This document shows positions 39,927-50,091 of a stretch of 64,000 bases of DNA, piece after piece. Position 1 is the first letter of the stretch; every line of letters begins with the position of its first letter. Under the pieces are notes generated by a model that saw only the letters and a program-made list of their open reading frames with translations, was not told the origin of the DNA and made no database searches. This stretch comes from Treponema phagedenis (GTDB lineage Bacteria > Spirochaetota > Spirochaetia > Treponematales > Treponemataceae). The DNA is taken from contig NZ_CP042818.1 of assembly GCF_008153345.1 (NCBI RefSeq), positions 496,001 to 560,000 of the forward strand. The letters are read 5' to 3'. Both the position numbers and the translations under genes were made by a program.

Positions 39927-42719
39927 TTATTCAAAACTAAGCGTATATGCTACCTCAACAGACCCAACAGCTTTATTTTCAGGATTATTTACTGTGTAGG
40001 TTATCCTAAAATCTTTTGTTTCGTCACGTTTAAGAGTAAACCCCTTATCGTACTCTACTGTAACCTTATCAATGTTGAAAGTTTTATCTTCGCATTTCCA
40101 TTCATCATTGTCTTTGTTGTAGGTAAAACGAATAGTGCTTTCTCCGGCATTGGAGAGATTTTGTGTTCTTTTAAACGCTCCGAATGCCCCTTGATCATAT
40201 TTTACAAGTTCAGTGTCAAGCTCAAAATAAGTACTGCTGGGCATTGAATCATATGTTTTTTTTGCAGTATTAACGCTCCCTTCCTGAATAGCTCCTGTAG
40301 AAAGGCGAAGAGCGTTTGTAGCTTGTTCTAGGCCTGAAAGTCGCTGTCCGTTTCTTATTGCAAAAAGAGAAGTATATGCACCTTTATTTTCTTCAGTATC
40401 AAAAATTCTTCCTTTCAAATTATAGATGAAAAAACCATACGATACCTCTGAAGAGCCAAAGACGGTGTAGAGCCCTCCTAAAGTATTATTTTTTACATGC
40501 TTTGAGTCTATTGTAAGGTTGCGGCTGTCGGGAATTTTTTCAAATTCCACACTCACCGTTTTTATATCTTCTTTTGAGTTAATAACCAATTGCGCCGTAT
40601 TATTTTTAGGTCCGCCAAAAGGCTCTACTCCCTCCCATTCTTTTATTCTGTATCCGCGTTCGGGGCGTGCAAAAAAGATAATTGTATCTCCAAGTCCGAT
40701 TTTTGCCGGACTAGTAAGTCCTTCGGAGCCTCTTGTTGCACTGAGCGTTCCGCCTGTGCTACATGCGAATGTAAGTTCAAATGCTTCTTTAAATTTCACT
40801 GTTGCTGTTTCACTGACTTCGGAGGAGCTTTTCGAATCTTTTGTATTTGTAACAATACAATAAAAAGACTTTTCGCCCGCCTCTTTCGGAGGAACTTTAT
40901 AGCTTGACTCGGTTGCTCCCTCAATCGGTTTATTTCCTATAGCTTCATACCATTGATACGAAAGAGTTCCTCCGTCGGAAACCTCCACTTTTATTTCCAA
41001 GGTTACGGTTCCTGAGTTGGGGTCGGAAGAAACAAAATCAACTGTTTGGGTTCGCTTAGGCTGCTGTGAAATATACGGAGGTTCTACTGATTTATTAGCT
41101 TCTCCGGTCGGTGTAACGGAAAGTCTTACGGAATGTGAAGTTGTATTTGCCGTTTTTCCGTTATCGGAGTTTGTATTCGTAATAATACAATAAATCCATT
41201 CATCCGCATCTTGAGATATATCCGGACGGTATTCCGCCGAAGCGGCTCCTGAAATTTCCGAAATCCCTGAAGCAGTTCTTCTGTACCACTGATAAGAAAA
41301 AGATTCACCTTCCGGGGCAGGCTGCAGGGTTACGCTAAATGCGGATGCATTCGGCGATCCCGTTTTTGCAAAAATAGGCTCCGGTTGTTTAAGGATTATC
41401 GGTTTTGCAACAGTATATGCTGGGTTAACGTCCTTTTTTGTATCATATTTTTTATATGTAATCTCATTTTTGTATGGCGAAAAGCCGGGCTTAGAGGTTG
41501 AAAATTCAGCCTTTTTCTTGTATTTAGACTCTTGCGGGAACGCATATGAATCGTTTTTAATTGCAGTACTATACCATCTATAGATAGAGATTGTACCGTC
41601 ATCCTTTACGTATCCTACCGGATCGGACAGATAAAAAGGATTGGACGCTTGCTTATGAATACCGCTACTCGGAGCCGCATAATCAGTCCATTCACGAGGA
41701 ACATTGTTTCCTACTACAGTATCAAATTTTGATGGCTCGCTGTACGCAAATAAAAATTTTGAGTATGTGTCTACACAAAACATAGAGTTATCAAGCTGGG
41801 GGCCTGCAGTATGAGCCGTAAAGCGATAAAAATAAAAACGCTCTTCTTTTTTTGCTTCTTCCGTATTTAGATTAGGATCAAAGCTCCCCCCCCAACGATC
41901 TTTGCGCGTTTTGTAACGGAAATATTCAAGATTTGATATTTTAGTAAAGCTGCTGCCCGCATCAGGACCGGAATACAGGTTAGGATCTTTTCCTTCTGTA
42001 TTCGGTATAAACTTATAAGACGGCACCTTATCGGACATGTCGTCTATTATTAAAAGCCAGTTGTCAAATTTGGAAGCAGAGAACCCTCCGGAATTTTCTG
42101 TATAATAATCAAAGGGGCTGATATTTTCGGTAGTAACCTTTGTTGATATAATAAATTTTTTATTTCCATTTTCATCGACAGGATTATCAATATTAACAGG
42201 GTCGTTTGGATCATCGGGAGTGTTAGGGGCGCCCGGGTCTGAAGGATTTATGTTTGAACCGCCATTTCCATGGCGAAATACTTTTATAGTCTTAGAGACC
42301 ACGCCAAACTCTTGTTTTGCATCATAAATTTCTATAACAACAGGCGTTACTTCATCGGCTTTTAAAGGCACTAAGTCTCCCTTTATACTTATTCGACATT
42401 CCACCTTTTCCATTTTTTCGAGGGATGAAACAACGGTAACCGATATGTTTTCATTCGCTATTTCAGTGCAGCCATATGGAACTTCAACGTAATAGTCATC
42501 CATTTTAGCAAACTTTTCTAATTGTTGAATACCGGTATTTCCATTGTTTTTTTCCGGTTCAATAGAGTTTTTTGCTACAGTGATTCCAACAACATACATT
42601 GATGCCGCCTCATTTGTTCCCGAACGCTTATACCATGAGCTTCCCAATACAGGAGAGCAAGCGCTGAAAATAAGGAAAACAAAATACCCTAAAAAAAATA
42701 ATTGCAAGTTTTTTTTCAT
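39927..42719 (-). CDS. Large surface lipoprotein with Ig-like and bacterial-repeat domains
   Basis: The protein has 930 residues. The lipobox FSAC (about residue 20) marks lipid anchoring. A Pro/Asn/Asp-rich linker is at about 150-180. Two Ig-like domains show FSYQWYRR...WIYCIITNTN and LSYQWYEA...FYCIVTNTK (about 460-640). An InlB-type bacterial repeat follows (GGTLSATRGSEGLTSPA, FFARPERGYRIKEWEG, about 650-720), then a beta-rich end. A surface adhesin-like role is likely but unproven. A 14-bp tandem duplication precedes its start. Confidence 0.75.
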   Translation of the reverse strand: MKKNLQLFFLGYFVFLIFSACSPVLGSSWYKRSGTNEAASMYVVGITVAKNSIEPEKNNGNTGIQQLEKFAKMDDYYVEVPYGCTEIANENISVTVVSSLEKMEKVECRISIKGDLVPLKADEVTPVVIEIYDAKQEFGVVSKTIKVFRHGNGGSNINPSDPGAPNTPDDPNDPVNIDNPVDENGNKKFIISTKVTTENISPFDYYTENSGGFSASKFDNWLLIIDDMSDKVPSYKFIPNTEGKDPNLYSGPDAGSSFTKISNLEYFRYKTRKDRWGGSFDPNLNTEEAKKEERFYFYRFTAHTAGPQLDNSMFCVDTYSKFLFAYSEPSKFDTVVGNNVPREWTDYAAPSSGIHKQASNPFYLSDPVGYVKDDGTISIYRWYSTAIKNDSYAFPQESKYKKKAEFSTSKPGFSPYKNEITYKKYDTKKDVNPAYTVAKPIILKQPEPIFAKTGSPNASAFSVTLQPAPEGESFSYQWYRRTASGISEISGAASAEYRPDISQDADEWIYCIITNTNSDNGKTANTTSHSVRLSVTPTGEANKSVEPPYISQQPKRTQTVDFVSSDPNSGTVTLEIKVEVSDGGTLSYQWYEAIGNKPIEGATESSYKVPPKEAGEKSFYCIVTNTKDSKSSSEVSETATVKFKEAFELTFACSTGGTLSATRGSEGLTSPAKIGLGDTIIFFARPERGYRIKEWEGVEPFGGPKNNTAQLVINSKEDIKTVSVEFEKIPDSRNLTIDSKHVKNNTLGGLYTVFGSSEVSYGFFIYNLKGRIFDTEENKGAYTSLFAIRNGQRLSGLEQATNALRLSTGAIQEGSVNTAKKTYDSMPSSTYFELDTELVKYDQGAFGAFKRTQNLSNAGESTIRFTYNKDNDEWKCEDKTFNIDKVTVEYDKGFTLKRDETKDFRITYTVNNPENKAVGSVEVAYTLSFE

Positions 42720-42742
42720 TTTTTCCTCTGTGTTTTAAACGT

Positions 42743-42770
42743 AAAGTAATTTGTATAAAGTAATTTGTAT
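42743..42770. repeat. Tandem 14-bp duplication upstream of the lipoprotein
   Basis: AAAGTAATTTGTAT occurs twice head to tail (42743-42756, 42757-42770) between the probable promoter and start. Copy changes would alter spacing. 42771-43014 is otherwise non-coding. Confidence 0.6.
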
Positions 42771-43014
42771 AATTAAGATATTATACAAAATTTTACAAAG
42801 TGCCGGTTTTGCCTCAATATCTAATATTGCCGTATGGGCAAAGCCGACCTCTAAAATCAATATACAATATTTGAGATACTCACAAAAACTATAAGTTTTG
42901 CAATAGCCTTATTCTATCATAATCATAAAAAAAAGGCAATAGCTCAACATTTTTGAATTTAGCAGAAAAGATATGTAAATTTTTTGTGAAGAGTTTTTTT
43001 CTATATTGCTGTTA

Positions 43015-43380
43015 TTAATTTGCCTTGGAATAGGTTCCTTCTATACGTAAAAACACTTGATTGGGCATACAGGCATTCCAATCTCCGTGTTTTTGTAGAG
43101 GGGGGCGCGCAACACATGTTTTATTTGTACAGGGTGAAGATAATACAGATGCGGCACCGTTTTTTATTTCTATCTCGGTATTTCCTAAAATTCCGGGAAT
43201 AGCGATTTTTCGATTTTCTGCAAGCGAATATATCCACTTCCCGTTTGGAGATTCAATGAGTAGCTCGGGGGCTTTTTCTTTATTCCCGTAAATAAAAAAG
43301 CCTACCCAAAATACTACAGTAAGGACAAGAGCAAGTAACACAACATCAAATATTTTTATAGAAGAAAAGAATTTTTTCAT
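43015..43380 (-). CDS. NusG domain II-type exported protein
   Basis: The protein has 121 residues. A membrane helix (DVVLLALVLTVVFWVGFFIYG) precedes a small beta domain with IESPNGKWIYSLAENR, IEIKNGAASVLSSPCTNKTCVA and NQVFLRIEG, the NusG_II fold found as a stand-alone protein in spirochaetes and firmicutes. Cys residues are possible disulfide or metal ligands. Its start overlaps the patatin stop. Confidence 0.75.
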   Translation of the reverse strand: MKKFFSSIKIFDVVLLALVLTVVFWVGFFIYGNKEKAPELLIESPNGKWIYSLAENRKIAIPGILGNTEIEIKNGAASVLSSPCTNKTCVARPPLQKHGDWNACMPNQVFLRIEGTYSKAN

Positions 43381-44273
43381 AGTAAAAACCTCTCCTTTGT
43401 TTTTTTTTCTAATTTTCTTCTGTAAAAGTTACCCAATAAACCGGAATTAAAAAAATTGTTAAGCATTTTTTCGTTTTGCATAACCGCAGAATACCCTATG
43501 TTAACAAGATTACGTGTATTTGAGAAGTCAATTGATTTTGTTTTTGTATCAATATCAAGAACCGCAGTAGGATAATCTTCCGGAAGAAGTTCATAATGAT
43601 GAGTCGCACAATCAAGACATCTCATTATTATATCAAAACCGTTCATAAAACTTTTTAACTCTTGATGCTGGAAAGTTCCGAGCGTTATTGCAAGTATATT
43701 GGAAAACCCTTCTTTCCGAGCAATCCACACAGGCGTATTGTTCAAAATGCAGCCATCAACAAAATACGTATTTTCGCTCTTAAACGGAGAAAATACTCCG
43801 GGGTATGCCGAAGAAGCTCTCATTGCGGCTGCAATGCTTCCTTCTGAAAAAACCTTTTCTTTTCCGGTACAGATATCTACCGCATTACAATAAAAAGGAA
43901 TATAGCAGTCACTGAAGGATTTGTTTTTTGAAAGCTTTTTTAAAAGCCGAAAAATCCGTTCACCCGTATCCGCTCCAAGTTTTGTAATTAAATTTGTTAA
44001 GCCCGATCCGAGCTGTAATATTTTGCTGATATTCGGAAGGGCATTAAATTGCTTTGCTCCCACATAATCGGAAACATTAAAATCTGAAACAAAAAAATAT
44101 TCCATCTCTGACGGAGAAACCCCTAACGAATACAAGCCTCCGATAATAGCACCCATTGAGCAACCGACAATACAAGAAGGCTTTGGAAAATTCAGTTCTT
44201 CCAAAGCTGTAAGCAGTCCTATATGCGCAATGCCTCTTGCGCCGCCGCCGGATAAAACTAACGCCCAATCCAT
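43377..44273 (-). CDS. Patatin-like phospholipase
   Basis: The product has 298 residues. The oxyanion loop LSGGGARGIAHIG, nucleophile VGCSMGAIIGGLYS (Ser in GxSxG, about residue 40) and the dyad Asp in VDGCILNNTPV (about 170) are all present, so it should be an active lipid acyl hydrolase. No signal peptide. The ATG at 44273 follows CGGAG. It is co-transcribed with the NusG-II gene. Confidence 0.9.
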   Translation of the reverse strand: MDWALVLSGGGARGIAHIGLLTALEELNFPKPSCIVGCSMGAIIGGLYSLGVSPSEMEYFFVSDFNVSDYVGAKQFNALPNISKILQLGSGLTNLITKLGADTGERIFRLLKKLSKNKSFSDCYIPFYCNAVDICTGKEKVFSEGSIAAAMRASSAYPGVFSPFKSENTYFVDGCILNNTPVWIARKEGFSNILAITLGTFQHQELKSFMNGFDIIMRCLDCATHHYELLPEDYPTAVLDIDTKTKSIDFSNTRNLVNIGYSAVMQNEKMLNNFFNSGLLGNFYRRKLEKKTKERFLL

Positions 44274-44291
44274 AATCACTCCGTCCGTATA

Positions 44292-45251
44292 CTATTCAAT
44301 ATCGCTTATAGTTAATCCATAGGATTCTTGCGTTCTATCGGAATTGAGCGGTTCTATATGCACCATAATATCATAAACATTTATGATTCTTTTTTTTATT
44401 GCCAAGGTTATTTCTTCCGCAATACTATGTGCCTGATTAACCGACATATTGCCGTCAACCTCAATATCAAGATCAATGTCCCAAAAATTTGCCATTTTTC
44501 TAATTCGCGCACGATGAGGATTTTTTGCTCCTTGCACCGTTTGCACTGCTTCAAAAAGTTTTTTATATAACTGCTTATTTGTATTGCCGTCCATCAGCTC
44601 AACATTTAATTCAAAAAAAAGCTGTATCGCTGTTTTCATTATCCAGCAAGCAACAAACAAAGCGATAATAAGATCCATGTAAGGAGCTTTAAAAATAAAA
44701 GATAAAAGGAAGCCGAGTAAAACGGAAACCGAAATAACAACATCGCTCACCATATTTTTTGCATTTGCCAAAATCATTGTACTGTCAGCCTTTTTTCCTA
44801 AAAGATATTGATTGAGTGCAAGTAAAAGCTTACCGACTATGGAAATAATAGTTACAATAAGAGCCCATGTGTTTGGAAGTGTAATAGTCTGTCCGGCGTA
44901 TATGGCAAAAAGCTTTTTGCCGGCTTCAATAAAAAGCTGAAAACCGGCTGTAAAAATAACAAAGGTAAGCACAAGAGATGCCATTGTTTCAGCCCGCTGA
45001 TGTCCCCATGGATGTTCCGTATCAGAGGGACGAGTTATAATAAAACTAATTATTAAGGTCATAACCGCAACGATAACATCGGTTGCGGAATCTAAACCAT
45101 CCCCAAGAAGACCTAAACTTGAAACAAGAATACCTGCCGTTATTTTTATCACACATAAAAATAAATTACCGCAAAGCGCAATATATGAAGCAAGACGGAC
45201 TATTTTTGTTCGCTGCTCGGCGGTATTTATTTTATCTGCTTTATCAGGCAT
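44292..45251 (-). CDS. Cation diffusion facilitator (metal efflux)
   Basis: The protein has 319 residues, six membrane helices and a C-terminal cytoplasmic domain. SSLGLLGDGLDSATDVIVA (HxxxD-equivalent reads DGLDSATD), EHPWGHQRAETMASL and ANAKNMVSDVVIS fit CDF metal sites. The tail VNQAHSIAEEITLAIKKR...VHIEPL is the ferredoxin-like dimerisation domain. It exports Zn, Mn or Fe. It overlaps the threonine aldolase gene by eight bases. Confidence 0.85.
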   Translation of the reverse strand: MPDKADKINTAEQRTKIVRLASYIALCGNLFLCVIKITAGILVSSLGLLGDGLDSATDVIVAVMTLIISFIITRPSDTEHPWGHQRAETMASLVLTFVIFTAGFQLFIEAGKKLFAIYAGQTITLPNTWALIVTIISIVGKLLLALNQYLLGKKADSTMILANAKNMVSDVVISVSVLLGFLLSFIFKAPYMDLIIALFVACWIMKTAIQLFFELNVELMDGNTNKQLYKKLFEAVQTVQGAKNPHRARIRKMANFWDIDLDIEVDGNMSVNQAHSIAEEITLAIKKRIINVYDIMVHIEPLNSDRTQESYGLTISDIE

Positions 45252-46278
45252 AAAATTCTCTCATCGCGTTTACGATTTTTTCCACCTCTTCCATTCCGAT
45301 ATGATAATGCGTTGCAAATCTGAACCAGCCCTGAGGACTACAGGAATTGATTAAAATTCCTTTTGTTTCCATAAAATCAACCAATGCATCGGGGTTTAAG
45401 GTACAATCTTCTTTATGCTTGAAAAAAACAAAATTTATATCCAACCTATCCACAGCAATTTCTAATTGAGGAATTTCTTTTAACGCTTGAGCAAGGGCAG
45501 TCGCATGTTTATGATCTTCTGAAAGTCTGCCCCTCATATCACGTAAAGCGATTAACCCTGCGGCAGCAAGAATGCCTGCCTGTCGCAGCCCTCCTCCCAT
45601 GATTTTTCGCTTTTTTCGAGCCTCTGCAATAAATTCTTTTGAGCCTGCAAGCATAGCACCTACCGGAGCGCAAAGCCCTTTTGAAAGACAAAGCATTACC
45701 GAATCCGCATAGCGGGTAATTTCATTTGCCTCAACACCAAGACTTACCGCTGCATTAAAAAGCCGCGCACCGTCCAAGTGAATCGGAAGCTTATATCGAT
45801 CTGCACAACGCCGAATATCCTGCAACTCTTCAATAGAAAAAACATTTCCGTTTGAATGTGCGGTTTCAACACAAATTAAACTTGTTTTAGGATGCAAGAT
45901 ATTATCACGCACGCGGATTCTTTTTTCTATTTCTTTTCCGCTCAGCATTTTCCCCTGCATATCAATAGTTCGCAGTTGTACCCCGGCAATAATGGCCGGT
46001 GCCCCTACTTCATTTTGAACAATATGACATTCCTCATCAAGTATTACCTCACTGCCGCGCGGACAATGAGTAAATAATGCAAGCTGATTTCCGAATGTTC
46101 CCGAAGGTACAAAGAGCGCTGCCTCTTTTCCTACAAGATCCGCAGCAAAGGTTTCAAGCTTAATAACGGTAGGGTCGTCTCCGTAGACATCATCCCCCAC
46201 TTCCGCCTCCGCCATTGCCGTTCGCATTTCCTGCGTTGGCTGAGTAACAGTGTCACTACGTAAATCAATGTATTTCAT
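45244..46278 (-). CDS. ltaE: Low-specificity L-threonine aldolase
   Basis: The product has 344 residues from the ATG at 46278 (MKYIDLRSDTVTQPT, the family N-terminus). GDDVYGDDPT, LDEECHIVQNEVGAPA, HLDGARLFNAAVSLG and the PLP lysine in CLSKGLCAPVGAM (about residue 200) are conserved. It splits L-threonine or allo-threonine to glycine and acetaldehyde. The upstream frame extension is not needed. Confidence 0.92.
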   Translation of the reverse strand: MKYIDLRSDTVTQPTQEMRTAMAEAEVGDDVYGDDPTVIKLETFAADLVGKEAALFVPSGTFGNQLALFTHCPRGSEVILDEECHIVQNEVGAPAIIAGVQLRTIDMQGKMLSGKEIEKRIRVRDNILHPKTSLICVETAHSNGNVFSIEELQDIRRCADRYKLPIHLDGARLFNAAVSLGVEANEITRYADSVMLCLSKGLCAPVGAMLAGSKEFIAEARKKRKIMGGGLRQAGILAAAGLIALRDMRGRLSEDHKHATALAQALKEIPQLEIAVDRLDINFVFFKHKEDCTLNPDALVDFMETKGILINSCSPQGWFRFATHYHIGMEEVEKIVNAMREFYA

Positions 46279-46380
46279 AAAAAAAGTGTAAACTATTCCT
46301 TGCTTCTTTTCAAGTAGAAAGGAAGCAGGCAGCATTTCCCCTTTTCTCCGTCCGAAACAGAATTTTACCTGTTTTTACTT

Positions 46381-46820
46381 AAAAAAGAGTCCAACACAGC
46401 GCAAGGGCGAAGTTTTGAAAATTTACTTTAACTTCGCCCTATGGTAAATTACTCACCGTTGTCAAACTCAGAACAAATTCAAACGATGTTTTAAAGCAAG
46501 ACTATTTACAAAGCTTTTAAAACTCGCAGGTTTAGTTTTTGCCACGGACGGCAAAATCAGAACCGCCACGGATGGCGGTGGCTCTAAACAGAATTGAGTT
46601 TGAAAACTACCACAGCTATATAAACAGGAGTTTTCAAACTCATAGGTTTCATTTTGCCACGGATGGCAAAACTTAGAACCGCCACGGACGGCGGTGGTTC
46701 CAAACAGAAACGATGTTTTAAAGCAAGGCAGTTTATAAAGCTTTAAAACTCGTAGGTTTCATTTTGCCACGGATGGCAAAATGAAACCGTTGTGTCGAGC
46801 TCTTTTGTATAAAATTTTTT
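46381..46820. repeat. Composite intergenic repeat, locus 4 (inverted ends)
   Basis: Starts AAAAAAGAGTCCAACACAGC and ends with GTTGTGTCGAGCTCTTTTG, so its ends are inverted copies. Between are a GGGCGAAGTT/AACTTCGCCC pair, CTATGGTAAATTACTCACCG, two GTTTTAAAGC/GCTTTAAAAC palindromes, two GCCACGGA-GGC blocks and a GAAAACTACCACAGC segment. The rest of 46279-46902 is non-coding. Confidence 0.8.
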
Positions 46821-46902
46821 ACAATTTAAATAAAATGTATTTAAAAAACGGATTGAGGTATCAAAGACGCTGTAAGATCGTTTGGGTATTGTAATAGTAA
46901 GC

Positions 46903-47120
46903 TTATTTTACATACGGCAGATAATCATTGTAGCCTTTCTCTGCCATTTCCTCATAAGGAATAAAAAGCAGAGAAGCGCCGTTGATGCAATATCTGAGTC
47001 CGCCTTTATCTATCGGCCCATCATCAAATACATGGCCAAGGTGTGAATTACCTGTTTTGCTAAGAACTTCCGTGCGTGTCATGCCAAGACTTTTATCTTG
47101 TAAATATTCCAGTGCGTTTG
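46903..47120 (-). pseudogene. msrB: 5'-truncated msrB (methionine-R-sulfoxide reductase)
   Basis: [27 protein letters not shown] followed by [20 protein letters not shown] is the C-terminal half of MsrB, with the catalytic Cys in RYCIN. The N-terminal half, including the first zinc CxxC pairs, is missing; coding similarity ends at about 47120, where the DNA turns into an mcp fragment on the other strand. It is unlikely to make a working enzyme. Confidence 0.75.
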
Positions 47121-47747
47121 TTGTGAATAGAACAAGAATCCGGAATTCTTTTAGAAGCGTCAAATGTTATTCAGCATATCGCGAGTCAAACAAACCTGCT
47201 TGCAATGAATGCGGCAATTGAAGCGGCGCACGCAGGCGATACGGGCAAAGGATTTGCCGTTGTCGCCGATGAAATCAGAAAGCTGGCTGAGGAATCAAGT
47301 GTACAGGGAAAAAGTATAACAACGACACTGAAAACATTAGGAGGCGAGATAAGTACCCTTTCAACGTCTGCGCAAGCAGTGGCGGAAAATTTCAATATCA
47401 TCTTTGATTTGTCAGGGCAAGTAAAAAGTATGAGTAACCGTCTCATGGAGGCAATGCAGGAACAGGCGCATGGAAGTTCGGAAGTTCTGACCGCAATTAA
47501 AGATATTAATGAAATCACTTCTCAAGTTAAAGCCGGCTCTACGGAAATGCTTATCGGGAGCGAAGCGGTTGCAAAGGAAATGCAAAAACTGGATAACCTC
47601 ACGCGAATTATCACCGACAGCATGAATGAGATGGCTTCCGGTGCAATGCAAATAAATACGGCGGTACAGACAGTGAATGAGATAACACAAAAAAACAAAG
47701 AGAGTATTGAGAGTCTTTCCGCAGAAGTTGATAAATTTAAAGTATAA
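47121..47747 (+). pseudogene. 5'-truncated methyl-accepting chemotaxis protein
   Basis: The open frame reads [56 protein letters not shown], the conserved hairpin tip of MCPs, then the descending coiled coil to a normal stop. Sensor, membrane, HAMP and ascending helix are missing. The start of similarity abuts the msrB fragment at about 47120. A short product from the ATG at 47205 is possible but would lack signal input. Confidence 0.75.
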
Positions 47748-47970
47748 ATAAAAATTTATTTTTCTTTATGCTCTTTGCTTGTCTCATGGATTTTACATTA
47801 TTGGTCGTTTTTACGGCGAATAATGTAAATAAAAAACTAACCGCAATGCTGCTTATGCGCTTTATTGATAGTCAAATAGTATAACGGTTTGAAAACCATT
47901 CAAATACGGATTGCATAGTATTTTTACAATATAAAATTATCAAAAAAATACATAAAACGCGATTTTATAC

Positions 47971-47999
47971 TTGACGGTTCCAATTTTCGGTTTTACAAT
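47971..47999 (+). promoter_or_regulatory. Promoter of gdhA
   Basis: TTGACG (47971-47976) and TACAAT (47994-47999), 17 bp spacer. The leader to 48088 contains GGTAATATTTTATTTTCGG and GGTAACC-like repeats. 47748-47970 shows no gene. Confidence 0.65.
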
Positions 48000-48088
48000 T
48001 AGATAAGTAAGGTAATATTTTATTTTCGGTAACCTTTACCAGAATTTTTACCTTAATTATTAACCATCATGTTATAAGGAGAACTTTT

Positions 48089-49354
48089 ATGTCCAAAGAA
48101 ACACTTAACCCATTAGCAAACGCTCAGGCGCAAGTAAAAAAGGCCTGTGATGCCTTAGGCGCAGACCCTGCAGTGTATGAATTACTAAAAGAACCGCAGA
48201 GAATGATTGAAATCTCTATTCCGGTAAAAATGGATGACGGTTCCGTTAAAACATTTAAGGGCTATCGCTCTGCCCATAACGATGCGGTCGGGCCTTATAA
48301 GGGTGGTATTCGGTTCCATCCGAATGTAAATTCCGATGAAGTAAAAGCCCTTTCTATTTGGATGAGCATCAAATGCCAGGTAACCGGCATTCCCTACGGC
48401 GGAGGAAAAGGCGGAATCACCGTTGATCCTTCGGAATTATCTCAAAGAGAATTAGAGCAGCTTTCACGAGGCTGGGTACGCGGAATGTACAAGTACTTAG
48501 GCGAAAAAGTTGATGTTCCGGCTCCCGATGTCAACACAAACGGGCAAATAATGGCATGGATGCAGGATGAATACAATAAACTAACCGGCGAGCAAACCAT
48601 CGGCGTATTTACCGGAAAGCCGGTAACTTACGGCGGTTCACAGGGACGCACCGAAGCAACCGGTTTTGGAGTTGCGGTAACCATGCGCGAAGCATGCAAG
48701 GTTTTAGGTATGGATTTGAAGAAATCCACCGTGGCCGTACAGGGCTTTGGAAACGTCGGTAAATTTACCGTAAAAAACATCATGAAATTGGGCGGAAAAG
48801 TTGTGTCCGTTGCCGAATTCGACAAAAAAGAAGGCACCTATGCAATATATAAGGAAGGCGGCTTTACATTTGAAGAATTGGAAGAGTCAAAAACAAAACA
48901 CGGCGGCTTACTCAATGTACCCGGCGCAAAACGATTATCACTGGATGAATTCTGGGCTTTGGATGTAGATATCATTGCTCCCTGTGCACTTGAAAATGCA
49001 ATTAAAGAGCATGAAGCAAACCTGATTAAAGCAAAACTCATCTGTGAAGGTGCGAATGGCCCCATTACTTTGGAAGCGGATGACATTCTCTACAAAAAAG
49101 GCATCGTTGTTACTCCTGATATTTTAACCAATGCGGGCGGCGTTACCGTTTCTTACTTTGAATGGGTTCAGAACCTCTACGGTTATTACTGGACAGAAAA
49201 AGAAGTGGAAGAAAAAGAAGAGCGCGCCATGGTTGATGCTTTCAAACCGATTTGGGAATTAAAAAAGGAAAAGAATGTTTCTTTCAGGCAAGCCACTTAC
49301 ATGAAATCAATCAAAAGAATCGCCGAAGCCATGAAAGTCAGAGGTTGGTACTAA
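48089..49354 (+). CDS. gdhA: Glutamate dehydrogenase
   Basis: The protein has 421 residues, the size of hexameric NAD-type enzymes. GPYKGGIRFHP, the catalytic Lys in IPYGGGKGGI, VPAPDVNTNGQIMAWM and the Rossmann motif VAVQGFGNVGK are present, with CEGANGPITLEAD and NAGGVTVSYFEWVQN near the end. It interconverts glutamate and 2-oxoglutarate plus ammonia. It has its own promoter and a strong downstream hairpin. Confidence 0.96.
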   Translation: MSKETLNPLANAQAQVKKACDALGADPAVYELLKEPQRMIEISIPVKMDDGSVKTFKGYRSAHNDAVGPYKGGIRFHPNVNSDEVKALSIWMSIKCQVTGIPYGGGKGGITVDPSELSQRELEQLSRGWVRGMYKYLGEKVDVPAPDVNTNGQIMAWMQDEYNKLTGEQTIGVFTGKPVTYGGSQGRTEATGFGVAVTMREACKVLGMDLKKSTVAVQGFGNVGKFTVKNIMKLGGKVVSVAEFDKKEGTYAIYKEGGFTFEELEESKTKHGGLLNVPGAKRLSLDEFWALDVDIIAPCALENAIKEHEANLIKAKLICEGANGPITLEADDILYKKGIVVTPDILTNAGGVTVSYFEWVQNLYGYYWTEKEVEEKEERAMVDAFKPIWELKKEKNVSFRQATYMKSIKRIAEAMKVRGWY

Positions 49355-49405
49355 TCCAAACGTTTGATTTCTGAAAAACTTCAAAATTAAAGAAACCTTA
49401 TTCTT

Positions 49406-49437
49406 ATAACCGGACTCAAACCATTGAGTCCGGTTAT
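49406..49437 (+). terminator. Hairpin after gdhA
   Basis: Perfect 14-base arms ATAACCGGACTCAA/TTGAGTCCGGTTAT with a four-base loop. No T run follows, so it may also protect the mRNA 3' end. Confidence 0.7.
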
Positions 49438-49496
49438 TGCATAAAGTGGTTTAAAGCAGCTCGTGCAAAACCTCTGTGATCGATATTACCGGCTTA

Positions 49497-49842
49497 AAGC
49501 ACTAGTATAACGTTTTGTAATTAACTTCCTGTTATAAAAATCGGGATATCAACAATAAGGGGCTGCGGATTTAAGCATTCCTATGGTAAACTACCCACCG
49601 TTGCGCCGTGTCGGACTCTTTTTTATAAAATTTTATGATCTGAATCTCAAACTCAGAACGGGCACGGATGGCAAAACCGGATTTAAGCATCACTATGGCA
49701 AATTACTCATCGTTGCTAAATTCCAAACGAAGTTTTAAAGCAAGACTATTTGCAAAGCTTTAAAACTCGTGGTTTAGCTTTTGACATGGACGTCAAAAAC
49801 TAAACCAGGGCTCTTTTTCATAAAATTTTTTACGGTTTGTAT
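49497..49842 (+). repeat. Composite intergenic repeat, locus 5
   Basis: Begins with ACGTTTTGTAATTAACTTCC as in locus 1; CCTATGGTAAACTACCCACC; an internal GCCGTGTCGGACTCTTTTTT; a second CTATGGCAAATTACTCATCG; the AAAGC...GCTTT palindrome; and ends GGGCTCTTTTTCATAAAATT. The rest of 49438-50091 has no gene I can support; the long open frame into uppP from 49837 is not needed. Confidence 0.8.
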
Positions 49843-50091
49843 AAAATATATCAAACATGGATAGAGCTACCAAAAAAACGCTACACTGGAAGCGTTTCCG
49901 GCAAGTTTTTGTTTGACAAAGGTATGCAAAACAATGATGTACGCCCTCTGAAATTTAGTTTAAAGCCTTTTAATTATCATAAAAATCAGATACACTGGGG
50001 CTCAAAGTTTTTGGCTGAGGTTTTGTGTGGTATATGGCTTAGCGGGATACTTTTTGTATGGAAAATAAATAGTATTTGGGTGGGTATATTG

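Noticed and set aside
49837-50091. N-terminal extension of uppP
   Set aside because: The extension begins in repeat locus 5 and has no similarity to the family; ATG 50092 fits known UppP N-termini.
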